Shown here one piece after another: positions 17,165 through 25,685 of a stretch of DNA of 64,000 nucleotides (the stretch's first letter is position 1; each line of letters opens with the position of its first letter). Position numbers and translations under genes: made by a program. Under the pieces are notes generated by a model, which did no database searches, was not told the DNA's origin, and worked only from the letters and a program-made list of their open reading frames with translations. Origin of the DNA: Myxococcales bacterium (GTDB lineage: Bacteria > Myxococcota_A > Polyangia > Polyangiales > Polyangiaceae). Location of the stretch: the NCBI GenBank assembly GCA_016706225.1, contig JADJKB010000012.1, positions 62,001 through 126,000 of the forward strand, read 5' to 3'.

Positions 17165-19005
17165 AATCGGATGCGTCCCTCTACGACATCGGCAAAGCGC
17201 TCGGGCGTGAGACGGATATATCCCTCGTCGGTCCGAAGATACAGGGGATCCGGCACTCGCGTCGGATCGACGCCATCCGAGCGAAGTTGCATCTTCTGGA
17301 TCTTGAACGTGCCGGTCGTGTTCAATCGCTCGATGATGCGGACGAAACGCGGCTGGGCGTAGCTCGGCAGGCCTTGGGCCGTCTGCCAGAAACCTCCGGC
17401 GTCGAACTCGCCGTCGATCTCGAGCGCGGCCAGACCAGCCTGCCCCTCCGCGCCCGGCACGTGAACCGATGAGACGGTCGCGCCCTGCACGCCCGGGGCC
17501 AGACTGACGACCTCGGCGACCTCGGCGGTCGAGACGTTCTCGCCCTTCCAGCGGTACGTGTCGCCGATTCGATCGACGAAGAAGAAGTAGTCGTTTTCGT
17601 CGAAGCGCATCAGGTCACCGGAGCGGAAGAAGCGGTCGCCCGGCTTGAACACGTCCCGCAGCTGCTTCTTCTTGGTGGCGGCTTCGTCGGTGTAACCGCG
17701 GAATTCTCCGAGCGCGGTGCGGGGCACTTCCTTGAGCTTGATGAGCAGCTCTCCCACTTCGCCCGGCTCGCACTCGATGCAGTGTCCGGACGCGTCCCGC
17801 ACGAGCTCGTCTCGTTCAACGTCGTAGCGGGCGAGCTTGAGCGCGCCCAGGCGTCGGAACGGGACATGACCAACCGACCCGACCTTGCCGGTCAAGTTAG
17901 CGATGATGCCGGGGGCCTCGGTCGCGCTGTAGAACTCACGGATGGCCGCGATCTGGAAGCGATCCCGGAACTCCTCCCACACATCGGCGCGCAGCCCGTT
18001 GCCCACCGCCACGCGGATTGGATTGTTGCGCTCGAGCTCGGACCTGGGGCTGTTGACCAGGTATCTGCAGAGCTCGCCGATGTAGAGCATCGCGGTCGCG
18101 CGATATCGCTGGACGTCCGGCCAGAAGGCCTTGGCGCTGAAGCTGCGTCGAATCGCCAGCGGCGTGCGTGTCATCACGCAGGAGCCCACGCCGATCAAGA
18201 GCGCGCTGGAGTGGTAGAGCGGCAGCACCGAATAGAGCTTGTCCCCAGGCTGAAACTCGAACAGCAGCGGGCCGAACGCGGCGCCGGCCAGCACCGAACG
18301 TGCGTGGGTGACACGGCAGGGTTTCGGCAGGCCCGTCGTTCCGGACGTGAAGATGTAGACGAAGTCGCTGCTCGTGTCCGAGCTGCTCCGCGCGGCGAGG
18401 GGCGACGTCTTCGCCATGCGGTCCTCGAGATCGCCCGCATCGAAGCTGACCAGGCGCGTGACTCCCACCTCGCCGAGTCGGCGCACGCGCTCGAGGAGGG
18501 ACTCCTGCACCACCGCGAGGCGCGCGTTCGAAACGCGGATCGCGTGAGCGAGGGGTGCACCCTCGAGGTGGCTGTTGATGAGTGACACCGTGGCGCCGAG
18601 CCGGGAAATGCCGAACAGGACGCAGAGGTAGCTGGGGGAATTTTCTCCCAGAAGCACCACGACGTCGCCCTTGCGCACGCCGTCGCGGTCCAGCACGGCT
18701 GCGACGCGCGCCACCCGCTCTTCCAGCTCGGCCCAGGTGAGCTGTTGGTCGTCCATCTCGAGGGCGAGCGCATCTGGGTCCACGCGCGCGTGTTCGCGCA
18801 GCATGCGCTCCAGGCTCTCGTCTCGACCATCACGAGCGCGCACCAACCAGGGCAGCGTCTTCCTGACGGCAATCGGCGTGGTATGCAGCGCGGACAGGAT
18901 CGTCTCCCGCCACAGGGGATCGTCCCGGCGGCGCACGACGTCGACCACCGTGTTCTTCAGTGCGTCCAACGCTTCGCCGAAGCCCGCCGCTAGATCCGTT
19001 GCCAT
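17161..19005 (-). CDS. Long/very-long-chain fatty acyl-CoA synthetase (FATP/FadD-type, AMP-binding)
   Basis: 614 aa. It activates fatty acids with ATP and CoA by way of an acyl-adenylate. The AMP-binding signature YIFTSGTTGLPKPCRVTHAR starts at residue 217. The later motifs GDLMRFDENDYFFFVDRIGD and YRWKGENVSTAEVAEV, and the C-terminal TGTFKIQKMQLRSDGVDP, are the pattern of the FATP/very-long-chain branch, where TFK is the usual catalytic-lysine region. Length fits this family. It heads a three-gene unit with the hydrolase-like and lipoprotein genes. The substrate cannot be read from sequence. Confidence 0.85.
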   Translation of the reverse strand: MATDLAAGFGEALDALKNTVVDVVRRRDDPLWRETILSALHTTPIAVRKTLPWLVRARDGRDESLERMLREHARVDPDALALEMDDQQLTWAELEERVARVAAVLDRDGVRKGDVVVLLGENSPSYLCVLFGISRLGATVSLINSHLEGAPLAHAIRVSNARLAVVQESLLERVRRLGEVGVTRLVSFDAGDLEDRMAKTSPLAARSSSDTSSDFVYIFTSGTTGLPKPCRVTHARSVLAGAAFGPLLFEFQPGDKLYSVLPLYHSSALLIGVGSCVMTRTPLAIRRSFSAKAFWPDVQRYRATAMLYIGELCRYLVNSPRSELERNNPIRVAVGNGLRADVWEEFRDRFQIAAIREFYSATEAPGIIANLTGKVGSVGHVPFRRLGALKLARYDVERDELVRDASGHCIECEPGEVGELLIKLKEVPRTALGEFRGYTDEAATKKKQLRDVFKPGDRFFRSGDLMRFDENDYFFFVDRIGDTYRWKGENVSTAEVAEVVSLAPGVQGATVSSVHVPGAEGQAGLAALEIDGEFDAGGFWQTAQGLPSYAQPRFVRIIERLNTTGTFKIQKMQLRSDGVDPTRVPDPLYLRTDEGYIRLTPERFADVVEGRIRL

Positions 19006-19136
19006 GGGCTCGATAAGTTACCGGCTTCGCCGGCGTCGAGCAGTAGCTAACGGCACTCGGGCGGGCGCTCCAGTTGGCAAGTCGACGATGCTCTCGCGCT
19101 GTAAGGCCGTTTCACGCAGATACTCGGGGGGGGCCG

Positions 19137-20138
19137 TCAGTTACCGAAGATCTGTCCCCACTGGCTGCCGTAGCTCCCCACCCCCACCCGCTTGAAGGTG
19201 CCGTTGAGCATGTTGGCATTGTGGCCCGGGCTATTCTTCCAGCCCGTCATGACGGCGGACGCGTTGGCGTAACCGGCCGCGATGTTCTCTCCATTGGCGC
19301 TGGTTCCGCACAGTCCGGCGCGTGTCCAGGGGCTGGACACGGCGGCTTCGGGGGCGGTGTGGGAGAAGAAGGTGTGGACGGCCATGTGGTGGCAATGCCC
19401 CTCGATGGTCGCTTCGAGCTTGGCGTCGTTGGCGAGAGCACCCTTGCCGCTGGCGATTCGATATTGATTCAGGAGGTTGAAGACCTCGGTGATCTTGGCT
19501 TTCTCGCTCGAGCTCGGCACACAGCAGACGGGGATCAGCTTGCCCGCCTCGCTTCCGGTACCACCCGGGTTGGTCTTGGTCTCGTAGTGTGCCCCGGTCG
19601 GCGTTCCGCCCGTTCCGCCACCGCTCGGTGAGCCACCGCCACCGCTCGGTGATCCACCGCCGCCACTCGGTGAGCCACCGCCGCCACTCGGTGAGCCACC
19701 GCCACCACTCGGTGAGCCACCGCCACCACTCGGTGAGCCACCACCACCGCTTGGCGCTCCGCCGCCACCACCGGGCGCTCCGCCACCACCGGGCGCTCCG
19801 CCACCACCGGGCGCTCCGCCACCACCGGGCGCTCCGCCACCACCGGGCGCTCCGCCACCACTTGGTGCTCCGCCGCCACTTGGTGCTCCGCCGCCACCGG
19901 GGGCACCCGCCGCGCCGCCGGCTCCGCCGCTCGGTGCACCCGCCGCGCCGCCATCACCCCCGGTTCCTGCCGTCCCGCCCGCACCGCCAGAGTTGGCGCC
20001 ACCACTATTCGCACCTCCAACTCCGTACTGGCCGCCGGTGCCGTCCTCGAACGTCACGTCGTCGTACCCGAGCACGTTCGCGCAGCCGGGAGCGCATCCA
20101 AGCAAGAGCGCAGCGAACCAGCGAGCACTCTTCCTCAT
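19137..20138 (-). CDS. CAP/SCP-domain lipoprotein with Gly-rich linker
   Basis: 333 aa from the ATG at 20138; this start gives a proper signal with a lipobox ending in Cys18 (GCAPGC). About 140 residues of low-complexity Gly/Ala/Pro/Ser repeats follow. The C-terminal 110 residues are a CAP (PR-1/SCP) domain: LLNQYRIASGKGALANDAKL, GHCHHMAVHTFFSHTAPE, GENIAAGYANASAVMTGWKNSPGHNANML and RVGVGSYGSQWGQIFGN, with the usual His, Glu and GENIA signatures. Bacterial CAP proteins are secreted; their activity is often unknown. A surface role on a flexible stalk is the likely picture. Confidence 0.85.
   Translation of the reverse strand: MRKSARWFAALLLGCAPGCANVLGYDDVTFEDGTGGQYGVGGANSGGANSGGAGGTAGTGGDGGAAGAPSGGAGGAAGAPGGGGAPSGGGAPSGGGAPGGGGAPGGGGAPGGGGAPGGGGAPGGGGGAPSGGGGSPSGGGGSPSGGGGSPSGGGGSPSGGGGSPSGGGGSPSGGGTGGTPTGAHYETKTNPGGTGSEAGKLIPVCCVPSSSEKAKITEVFNLLNQYRIASGKGALANDAKLEATIEGHCHHMAVHTFFSHTAPEAAVSSPWTRAGLCGTSANGENIAAGYANASAVMTGWKNSPGHNANMLNGTFKRVGVGSYGSQWGQIFGN
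19615..19930 (-). repeat. Low-complexity tandem repeats coding a Gly/Ser/Pro/Ala stalk
   Basis: Two blocks of short in-frame repeats lie inside the CAP lipoprotein gene. One encodes GGGGSPSG units (18-bp period), the other GGGGAPG units (mostly 15 to 18 bp). Identical neighbouring units imply recent slippage. The blocks form the spacer between lipid anchor and CAP domain. Confidence 0.8.
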
Positions 20139-20191
20139 TGCTGCGAGTGTGAACGCGGAGCGACCGGCTGACAATCAGGAAAACCGGAGGC

Positions 20192-21334
20192 TCACTCCGG
20201 GCGAAGCCGCACCGAACCGAGACTCGTTCGCCTGCCGGGCTCCAGGTTGACTCGAACACGCTCCGCAAAATGGCCCGGCGCTTCGAGCACGACGTCGTAC
20301 GTGCCGGAAGGCAACTCCTCGAGGACTACCTCCGACTCGGCCGGGTCATACGCGCGGCGAGCCACGCAGATCTCCTTTGCAAAATGCGTGTTGAACTCAC
20401 ACACACTCACCATCAGCGACCGAGTCCCACTCGCGAACTGCACGCGCGCATCAACGCTCGCCGGCGCAGACAGTCGGAGCTCGACGTTCGCAGAACCCGT
20501 CCGCACCCCGCGCAGGTGACGCGCCGCGAAACCTTCGGCGCTCGCGAAGATGTTGACGGGTTCGACCCCGAGGCCCGGAAGCTCGAATCGACCCTCGGCA
20601 TCCGTGGTCGCAAAGCCGCCCGAGGAGTCCGAGGTCCCCACGTGGGCGCCCACCAGCGGCACGCCGGCGCCATCCACCACCCGCCCGGAAATCACCCGGC
20701 CCTCGTCCAGGGTCAGTCGTTGGACCTGAACCGGGGGCTGGGGCTCCAGCCGCAGCGTCATGCGTCCGGGGCGATGCCGGGCGGAGACGGCCGCAAGAGT
20801 GATCTCCCCGGGCTCGAGGCTTCCCACTTCGCACTTCCCGTCGGCTCCGGTCTCGCAGTGACCGCGCTCGCGGTCGTCCGAAGCAATCACTCGCACTTTC
20901 GCCCCCGCGACCGGCCGTCGGAGAAAATCACTGATCCAGATCTCTACGGCGACCGCTGGCTCGAGGTCGATCTCGACCCTGGCCTTGCCCGCGGAGATGC
21001 CGAGGCTCCGCTCCACTGGCAGATGCCGTGGGTGCGCGACGATCAGGCGAAACTCGCCGGTTTGTAGCGGACCGAGGACGAGCACGCCGTGCACGTCGGT
21101 GACTCCCGAAGCCAGGAGGTCGTCCTCGTGCGCCAGCCCCACCTTGGCCCCACTGATCGGCGCGCCGCCAGCGCGAACCACGACCTCCAGGCTCGCGGCG
21201 AGCGGCGCCTCGCTCTTCGGGACCGCGTTCTCACTTGCTCGGGGCGACGGCAGAGTAGGAGGCCGGAAAAGCAGAAAGATGACGACCGCCGCACCCGAGA
21301 GCGCCAGCGCCCATACGATTCGACGACCGCTCAT
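20192..21334 (-). CDS. Membrane-anchored protein with carboxypeptidase-regulatory-like repeats
   Basis: 380 aa. The N-terminal signal-anchor (residues 5-23) is followed by at least three tandem CarboxypepD_reg/transthyretin-like beta domains: GAPISGAKVGLAHEDDLLASGVTDVHG, RRPVAGAKVRVIASDDRERGHCETGADGKCEV, and GRVVDGAGVPLVGAHVGTSDSSGGFATTDAEGRFELP. A fourth beta-rich part ends SGTYDVVLEAPGHFAERVRV. Such repeats are structural or adhesive. It lies 53 nt upstream of the CAP lipoprotein gene in the same direction, so the two may be co-transcribed. Confidence 0.7.
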   Translation of the reverse strand: MSGRRIVWALALSGAAVVIFLLFRPPTLPSPRASENAVPKSEAPLAASLEVVVRAGGAPISGAKVGLAHEDDLLASGVTDVHGVLVLGPLQTGEFRLIVAHPRHLPVERSLGISAGKARVEIDLEPAVAVEIWISDFLRRPVAGAKVRVIASDDRERGHCETGADGKCEVGSLEPGEITLAAVSARHRPGRMTLRLEPQPPVQVQRLTLDEGRVISGRVVDGAGVPLVGAHVGTSDSSGGFATTDAEGRFELPGLGVEPVNIFASAEGFAARHLRGVRTGSANVELRLSAPASVDARVQFASGTRSLMVSVCEFNTHFAKEICVARRAYDPAESEVVLEELPSGTYDVVLEAPGHFAERVRVNLEPGRRTSLGSVRLRPE

Positions 21335-21430
21335 CCATCCGCCCCGCTCGAGCCAAGACTAGTCGTGCCCACGTGCAGCAGGAAGCCTGCAGGACCCGGG
21401 GCAGCCCGTCGAGTGCAGGCGCGGCCCGTC

Positions 21431-21592
21431 TCAAACCCTGCGACGACTCGCCTGCATGCCGAGCCGAACCGCGCCGTGAACGAGTCCCGCGCCGGGCTCG
21501 CGGCGCGAGCGTGCCATCAGCCAGGCAACGAACGCCCCCTCCAGCAGCACGATCCCGATGAATGCAGCGTCGAGCTCACTCGCTCCCAACAT
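21431..21592 (-). CDS. Small single-pass membrane protein
   Basis: 53 aa, not recognised. The ATG at 21592 has a strong GGGAGG Shine-Dalgarno sequence eight bases upstream, which argues that the short frame is real. Residues 5-25 (SELDAAFIGIVLLEGAFVAWL) form one hydrophobic helix with an acidic N-side and a basic tail (ARSRREPG, ASRRRV). It could be a small stress or regulatory membrane peptide. It sits alone between an oppositely directed CorC-like gene and the beta-repeat gene. Confidence 0.5.
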   Translation of the reverse strand: MLGASELDAAFIGIVLLEGAFVAWLMARSRREPGAGLVHGAVRLGMQASRRRV

Positions 21593-21836
21593 GCGTCCAA
21601 CCTCCCTCTGTACGCGCGTACCGGTATTCTTCGACTCGGGCCAAGAATTCGGCGCGAAAGGCACAACGCCGGTCCGCTCATTTCGGCGGCAAAGCAGCGG
21701 AAAAAGCCAATGTTTTTCCGCGAGCCCGCGCTGCGGTATAGGTCTTCGCACAAGTGTGCGTGTCTGACGCGCACGGGGTGGCAAGCCCGGCTCGCGCCGG
21801 CTTCGCACGAGAACGAACAGCGCAAGGACCCGGAGT

Positions 21837-23180
21837 TTGAGCACGAACCTGACGGAGGGAGCGCATGCACCCAATTCCATGGACCCGTGGCTCGGCCTTG
21901 CGCTGGGCTTGCTGCTGGTCGCGCTGAACGGCTTCTTCGTCGCCGCAGAGTTCGCGTTGGTCAAGGTGCGGCCCACGCAGATCCAGCCGCGCGCGGATCG
22001 CGGCGAGCTCCGCGCGCGGATGACGGCGACGATCTTGGGCCAGATGGACTCCTACCTCTCCGCCGCTCAACTCGGCATCACCCTGGCCAGCTTGGCCCTC
22101 GGCTGGATCGGTGAACCAGCCTTTGCTTGGCTCCTACGCCCGCTCTTTGCGTTCATCCCTGGCGCAAGTCCCGCTCTGCTGCACTCCGCGAGCATCACCG
22201 GCGCTTTCTTCACCATTACCGCGCTTCACATCGTGCTGGGTGAACAGGCGCCGAAGTGGTTGGGGATCAAGAACGCGGAGGCGGTCGCCCTCTGGGTCGC
22301 CGCACCGCTCTACCTCTTTCACAAGCTGACGTTTCCTCTAACCTGGGTGTTGAACCGCTCCACGAACACCGTTCTGCGCTGGGTCGGTGTCGAAGTTGCG
22401 GACGGCGAGCACTCCGAACACAGCGAAGATGAGCTACGGTTGCTGCTGTCGTCCGGCCCGACCGAACGCCTCTCCAAGCAGAAGCGGGAGCTGCTGGACA
22501 ACGTATTCGAGCTCTCCCACCGCACGGCGCGTCAGGTGATGGTGCCGCGCGCGGACGTCATCTACTTGTCCCTGCACCGCTCCCTCGAAGAGAACCTCGA
22601 CATCGCTCGACAGGCCGAGTTCACGCGTTTCCCGCTGTGCAAAGAGGATCTCGATCAGGCCGTGGGCATCGTGCACATCAAGGATCTCTTCCGCACGGCC
22701 GTCCTGCCAAAGGATCTGCAGTCGGTGAAACGTGAGATCCACTTCGTACCCGAGACGCTGACCCTCGACCGCCTGCTCAGGCGCATGCGCAAGGAGCGCG
22801 AGCACATGGTCGCCGTCGTCGATGAGTACGGCGGCGTGAGCGGAATCGTCACGCTCGAGGATGTGATCGAGGAAATTGTCGGCCAGATCCAGGACGAGTT
22901 CGATCACGAAAAGCCGGAGATTTCCCGAGAGAGCGAGAACGTCTACCGCGTCTCGGGCGCAATGCTCGTTGTCGACCTCGAGGACGCGCTGAACGTGGAG
23001 TTCAGTGATCGGGACGAGGACACCGTCGGCGGAGTCGTGCTGTCAGAGCTCGGGCGCGAGCCGAAGGTTGGGGATTCCGTCGAGGTCGGCGAGGTGCGCT
23101 TCGAGGTCCTGGAAGCCAGTCGCCAACGCATAGGTCTGCTGCTGGTCACCGTGCGCCATGCCCACGCCCGCGACGCTTGA
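21837..23180 (+). CDS. CorC/HlyC-family (CNNM + CBS) membrane protein
   Basis: 447 aa from a TTG at 21837 (AAGGA eight bases upstream); an ATG at 21879 is an alternative that keeps the whole domain. The N-terminal CNNM/DUF21 domain (about 15-200, NGFFVAAEFALVKVRPTQ, LASLALGWIGEPA, HIVLGEQAPKWLGI) has three to four membrane helices. Two CBS motifs follow (about 215-340, RQVMVPRADVIYL and EREHMVAVVDEYGGVSGIVTLEDV), and the C-terminal CorC_HlyC domain ends the protein (DTVGGVVLSELGREP). Members are linked to Mg/Co export and ion homeostasis. It converges with the TerB-like gene, with stops 4 nt apart. Confidence 0.88.
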   Translation: MSTNLTEGAHAPNSMDPWLGLALGLLLVALNGFFVAAEFALVKVRPTQIQPRADRGELRARMTATILGQMDSYLSAAQLGITLASLALGWIGEPAFAWLLRPLFAFIPGASPALLHSASITGAFFTITALHIVLGEQAPKWLGIKNAEAVALWVAAPLYLFHKLTFPLTWVLNRSTNTVLRWVGVEVADGEHSEHSEDELRLLLSSGPTERLSKQKRELLDNVFELSHRTARQVMVPRADVIYLSLHRSLEENLDIARQAEFTRFPLCKEDLDQAVGIVHIKDLFRTAVLPKDLQSVKREIHFVPETLTLDRLLRRMRKEREHMVAVVDEYGGVSGIVTLEDVIEEIVGQIQDEFDHEKPEISRESENVYRVSGAMLVVDLEDALNVEFSDRDEDTVGGVVLSELGREPKVGDSVEVGEVRFEVLEASRQRIGLLLVTVRHAHARDA

Positions 23181-23183
23181 CGC

Positions 23184-23663
23184 TCAGGGGTCGACGGCTT
23201 GACCCAGGCGCGCGGCACGCGCGGCGTCCAAGCGCGCGTCCAGCGTCTCGCGCAGCGTGCGCACGTCGAAGCGGTCGGGGCGGTTGTCTTCACCGGCGAT
23301 CTCGCGCAAGATTTCATCGGCACGCTGCCGCGGCGGCTCGGGCACACCCAGCGCCGTCGCAAGCTGCGTCAGCGCTTCTCTGGTTCGCACCGATGCCTCA
23401 CCGTCCAGGGTCGCAATCCACGACGCGACTGCGTAGACGAACAGCCGGTCGGACTTCGACATGTTCATGCGATCGACCACCCCCACGTCGACCGGACTCT
23501 TGACCGCCTCTTCGAGCCGCTGCAGGGACTCGATATCGAGGCCCTCCTCCACCGCGGTTCGCAAGATCGCGTCCGCCGCCTGGCGCGTCAGCTCGCCGTC
23601 CGCCCAGCCGACAGCGGCCAGGGCGATGTAAACGTCGAGCCCAAGGATGGGGTTCGTCGCCAT
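23184..23663 (-). CDS. TerB-like helical protein
   Basis: 159 aa, all-helical. The segment GLDVYIALAAVGWADGELTRQAADAILRTAVEEGLD resembles the start of TerB/DjlA-type domains (acidic D-G-E motif after a helix), and SKSDRLFVYAVASWIATLDGEASVRTREALTQLATALG is a second copy of that motif. TerB folds bind divalent metals through such acidic turns. No partner ter genes lie nearby, so a role in tellurite resistance cannot be claimed. The end faces the CorC-like gene. Confidence 0.6.
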   Translation of the reverse strand: MATNPILGLDVYIALAAVGWADGELTRQAADAILRTAVEEGLDIESLQRLEEAVKSPVDVGVVDRMNMSKSDRLFVYAVASWIATLDGEASVRTREALTQLATALGVPEPPRQRADEILREIAGEDNRPDRFDVRTLRETLDARLDAARAARLGQAVDP

Positions 23664-23828
23664 TTGAGCTAGAGACTACACCGGGTAGGCACCCGGCGAG
23701 AACGGTCTCCTGTGCCCGGGACCGGGCGCCCAGCGTCCACGACTGGGCCCCCACGGACCACCGCACGGCCTGCGGGCGAATCTCTCGACTTGAAACGCGG
23801 TCCCAGACAGCCGAAAACCAGTCTCAGC

Positions 23829-25523
23829 ATGGGCTCGAACCCGCCGCCGCCCACGCTCGTTCCGGGCCAGAATCTGGACCGCTACGAGCTGCTCTGCCCG
23901 GTCGCCCAGGGCGGCATGGCCCAGGTGTGGGTCGCTCGAATGCAGGGCAAGCTCGGTTTCGAGAAGCTCGTCGCGCTCAAGACCGTTATTTCCGAGCACG
24001 CTCAGGATGATCGGTTCGAGAAAATGTTTCTCGACGAAGCGCACATCATCGCGCGCATCCGCCACCCAAACGTCGCTCAGATCCTCGACCTGGGTCAGCA
24101 GGGCAGTGTCTTGTTCCTGGTGCTCGAGTGGGTCGAGGGCGAGTCCGTGGCGGCGATTCGACGGGCCGTGCACGGCAAGGGTGAGAAGATGCCCTTGAAC
24201 ATCGTCCTCCGCATCGTGGCGGACTCCTGCGCTGGACTCCACGCGGCTCACGAGCTCAAGAACGACAAGGGCGAGCCCCTGAACGTCGTACACCGAGACG
24301 TATCCCCCTCGAACGTTCTGGTCAGCACCAGCGGCGAAGTGAAGCTGATCGACTTCGGAGTCGCGAAGGCCGTCGACAGGATTTCCCCGGAGACTGCGGC
24401 GGGTGTGATCAAGGGCAAGGTCGCGTACATGTCCCCCGAGCAAGCGCTCGGGAAGACCGTCGACCGGCGTTCCGACGTCTGGTCGGCCGGCATCATGCTC
24501 TATCACCTGCTGGCGGGCCGCACGCCCTACGAGGCCGACAACCAGATTGCCACGCTGCACCGGGTAGTGCAGGGGCTGCCTCCGGATCCGATCCGCGGAA
24601 TACCCAAAGAGGTGGCGGATGTCGCTTACACGGCGCTCTCGTACAGCGCGGACGGGCGATTTGCTTCCGCCGACGAAATGCAGCGCTCCATCGAGCGGGC
24701 GCTGGTTCAGTGTTGCGGGCCGACCACACAGACCGATGTCGCCGGCTACCTGAACTCGAAGATGACGGAGCGGCTCGCGCGGCGGAAGCGCACCGTGGCC
24801 CGAGCGCTCGAGGCCGCAGAACAGCGCAAGGTGCTGGTGGAAGAGTTCGAGACCGCCATCGAGCAGTCGAGCAGCAGCTTGTATGCCGCGTTCGAGCTGA
24901 AGACTCCGTCTTCGATGCAGGGGTTCACCCGCTCGGAAGAGGCGTCGGACGCCGCCATCGACGCGCTGATCGGCGACCCCACCTCAACCGCGCCCGCACC
25001 CACGCCCGCACCCGCGCCCGCACCAGTGCCCGCACCCGCACCCGCGCTGGAGCTGCCCGCGCCCGCGTCGCTGGATTCGCCCGCCTTCTCGGACGCCCCC
25101 ACGCTGAAGAAGCCGCCCACCAACTTGCCGGACATCCCCATGCCGGCCAGCGTGCAGAAGGCCCCCGGTCCACTGCCACCGATGCCGCGAGCACCCGCGT
25201 CTGATCGGCCCCCGCCGCCGCAGAGCTCGGACGACGACGCGCTACCCCCCATCCCCAGGGCGCCGCCTGCGGCCGGGAGCGAGCCAACGCGAGCAACGAA
25301 ACCAAAGATCGCCATCCCCGCGCCACCGGTGATCACGGCAGCCGAAGACCCGGCGTCGCGTCGGGAGTTCTACTCGATCCCGGACACATCGAAATTCGGA
25401 ACACGCCGCCGCGGCCCGCTCATCTTCCTCGGCTTCGCCGCCGCGCTCTTGGTGCTCGGGTACGGCGCGTACATGGCCTGGGACAAGATGAACACCGAGA
25501 AGCTCATGGCCCCTTCTCCGTGA
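23829..25523 (+). CDS. Pkn-type serine/threonine protein kinase
   Basis: 564 aa from the ATG at 23829; an upstream frame adds 39 residues with no similarity to kinases. The N-terminal kinase domain (about 18-295) has a glycine loop VAQGGMAQVWVA, Lys51 in VALKT, HRDVSPSNVL with Asp157, DFGVAK with Asp175, and AYMSPEQALGKTVDRRSDVWSAG. The long Ala/Pro-rich linker contains PAPTPAPAPAPVPAP runs. One transmembrane helix lies near the C-terminus (LIFLGFAAALLVLGYGAYMAW), leaving a 10-residue outer tail. Its targets are unknown. FHA proteins of the Tad locus, 15 kb away, are conceivable readers of its phosphorylation. Confidence 0.92.
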   Translation: MGSNPPPPTLVPGQNLDRYELLCPVAQGGMAQVWVARMQGKLGFEKLVALKTVISEHAQDDRFEKMFLDEAHIIARIRHPNVAQILDLGQQGSVLFLVLEWVEGESVAAIRRAVHGKGEKMPLNIVLRIVADSCAGLHAAHELKNDKGEPLNVVHRDVSPSNVLVSTSGEVKLIDFGVAKAVDRISPETAAGVIKGKVAYMSPEQALGKTVDRRSDVWSAGIMLYHLLAGRTPYEADNQIATLHRVVQGLPPDPIRGIPKEVADVAYTALSYSADGRFASADEMQRSIERALVQCCGPTTQTDVAGYLNSKMTERLARRKRTVARALEAAEQRKVLVEEFETAIEQSSSSLYAAFELKTPSSMQGFTRSEEASDAAIDALIGDPTSTAPAPTPAPAPAPVPAPAPALELPAPASLDSPAFSDAPTLKKPPTNLPDIPMPASVQKAPGPLPPMPRAPASDRPPPPQSSDDDALPPIPRAPPAAGSEPTRATKPKIAIPAPPVITAAEDPASRREFYSIPDTSKFGTRRRGPLIFLGFAAALLVLGYGAYMAWDKMNTEKLMAPSP

Positions 25524-25581
25524 GTGCGCCGTCCCGCGTTTTCCCCGGAGTCTGCTGGCCAAGATCCACAAAAACGGCGAC

Positions 25582-25604
25582 GGGGCCAACCGCGGGTCGG
25601 CCCC
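25582..25604. terminator. GC-rich hairpin between convergent genes
   Basis: GGGGCC and GGCCCC arms surround an 11-nt loop between the kinase gene and the convergent lipoprotein gene. No T-run follows on either strand, so it could stop transcription only weakly or act as an RNA end-protecting stem. Confidence 0.35.
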
Positions 25605-25685
25605 ATCGAACTCGTCTCTAGACTTGGAGCAGCGCTTTCGCCAACCCGCCGGGCAGGTGGTGCTCGAGCTGCCGGTTGACTCAGC

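Noticed and set aside
19589..20152. His/Arg-rich plus-strand frame
   Set aside because: Antisense of the Gly/Ser/Pro linker repeats of the CAP lipoprotein.
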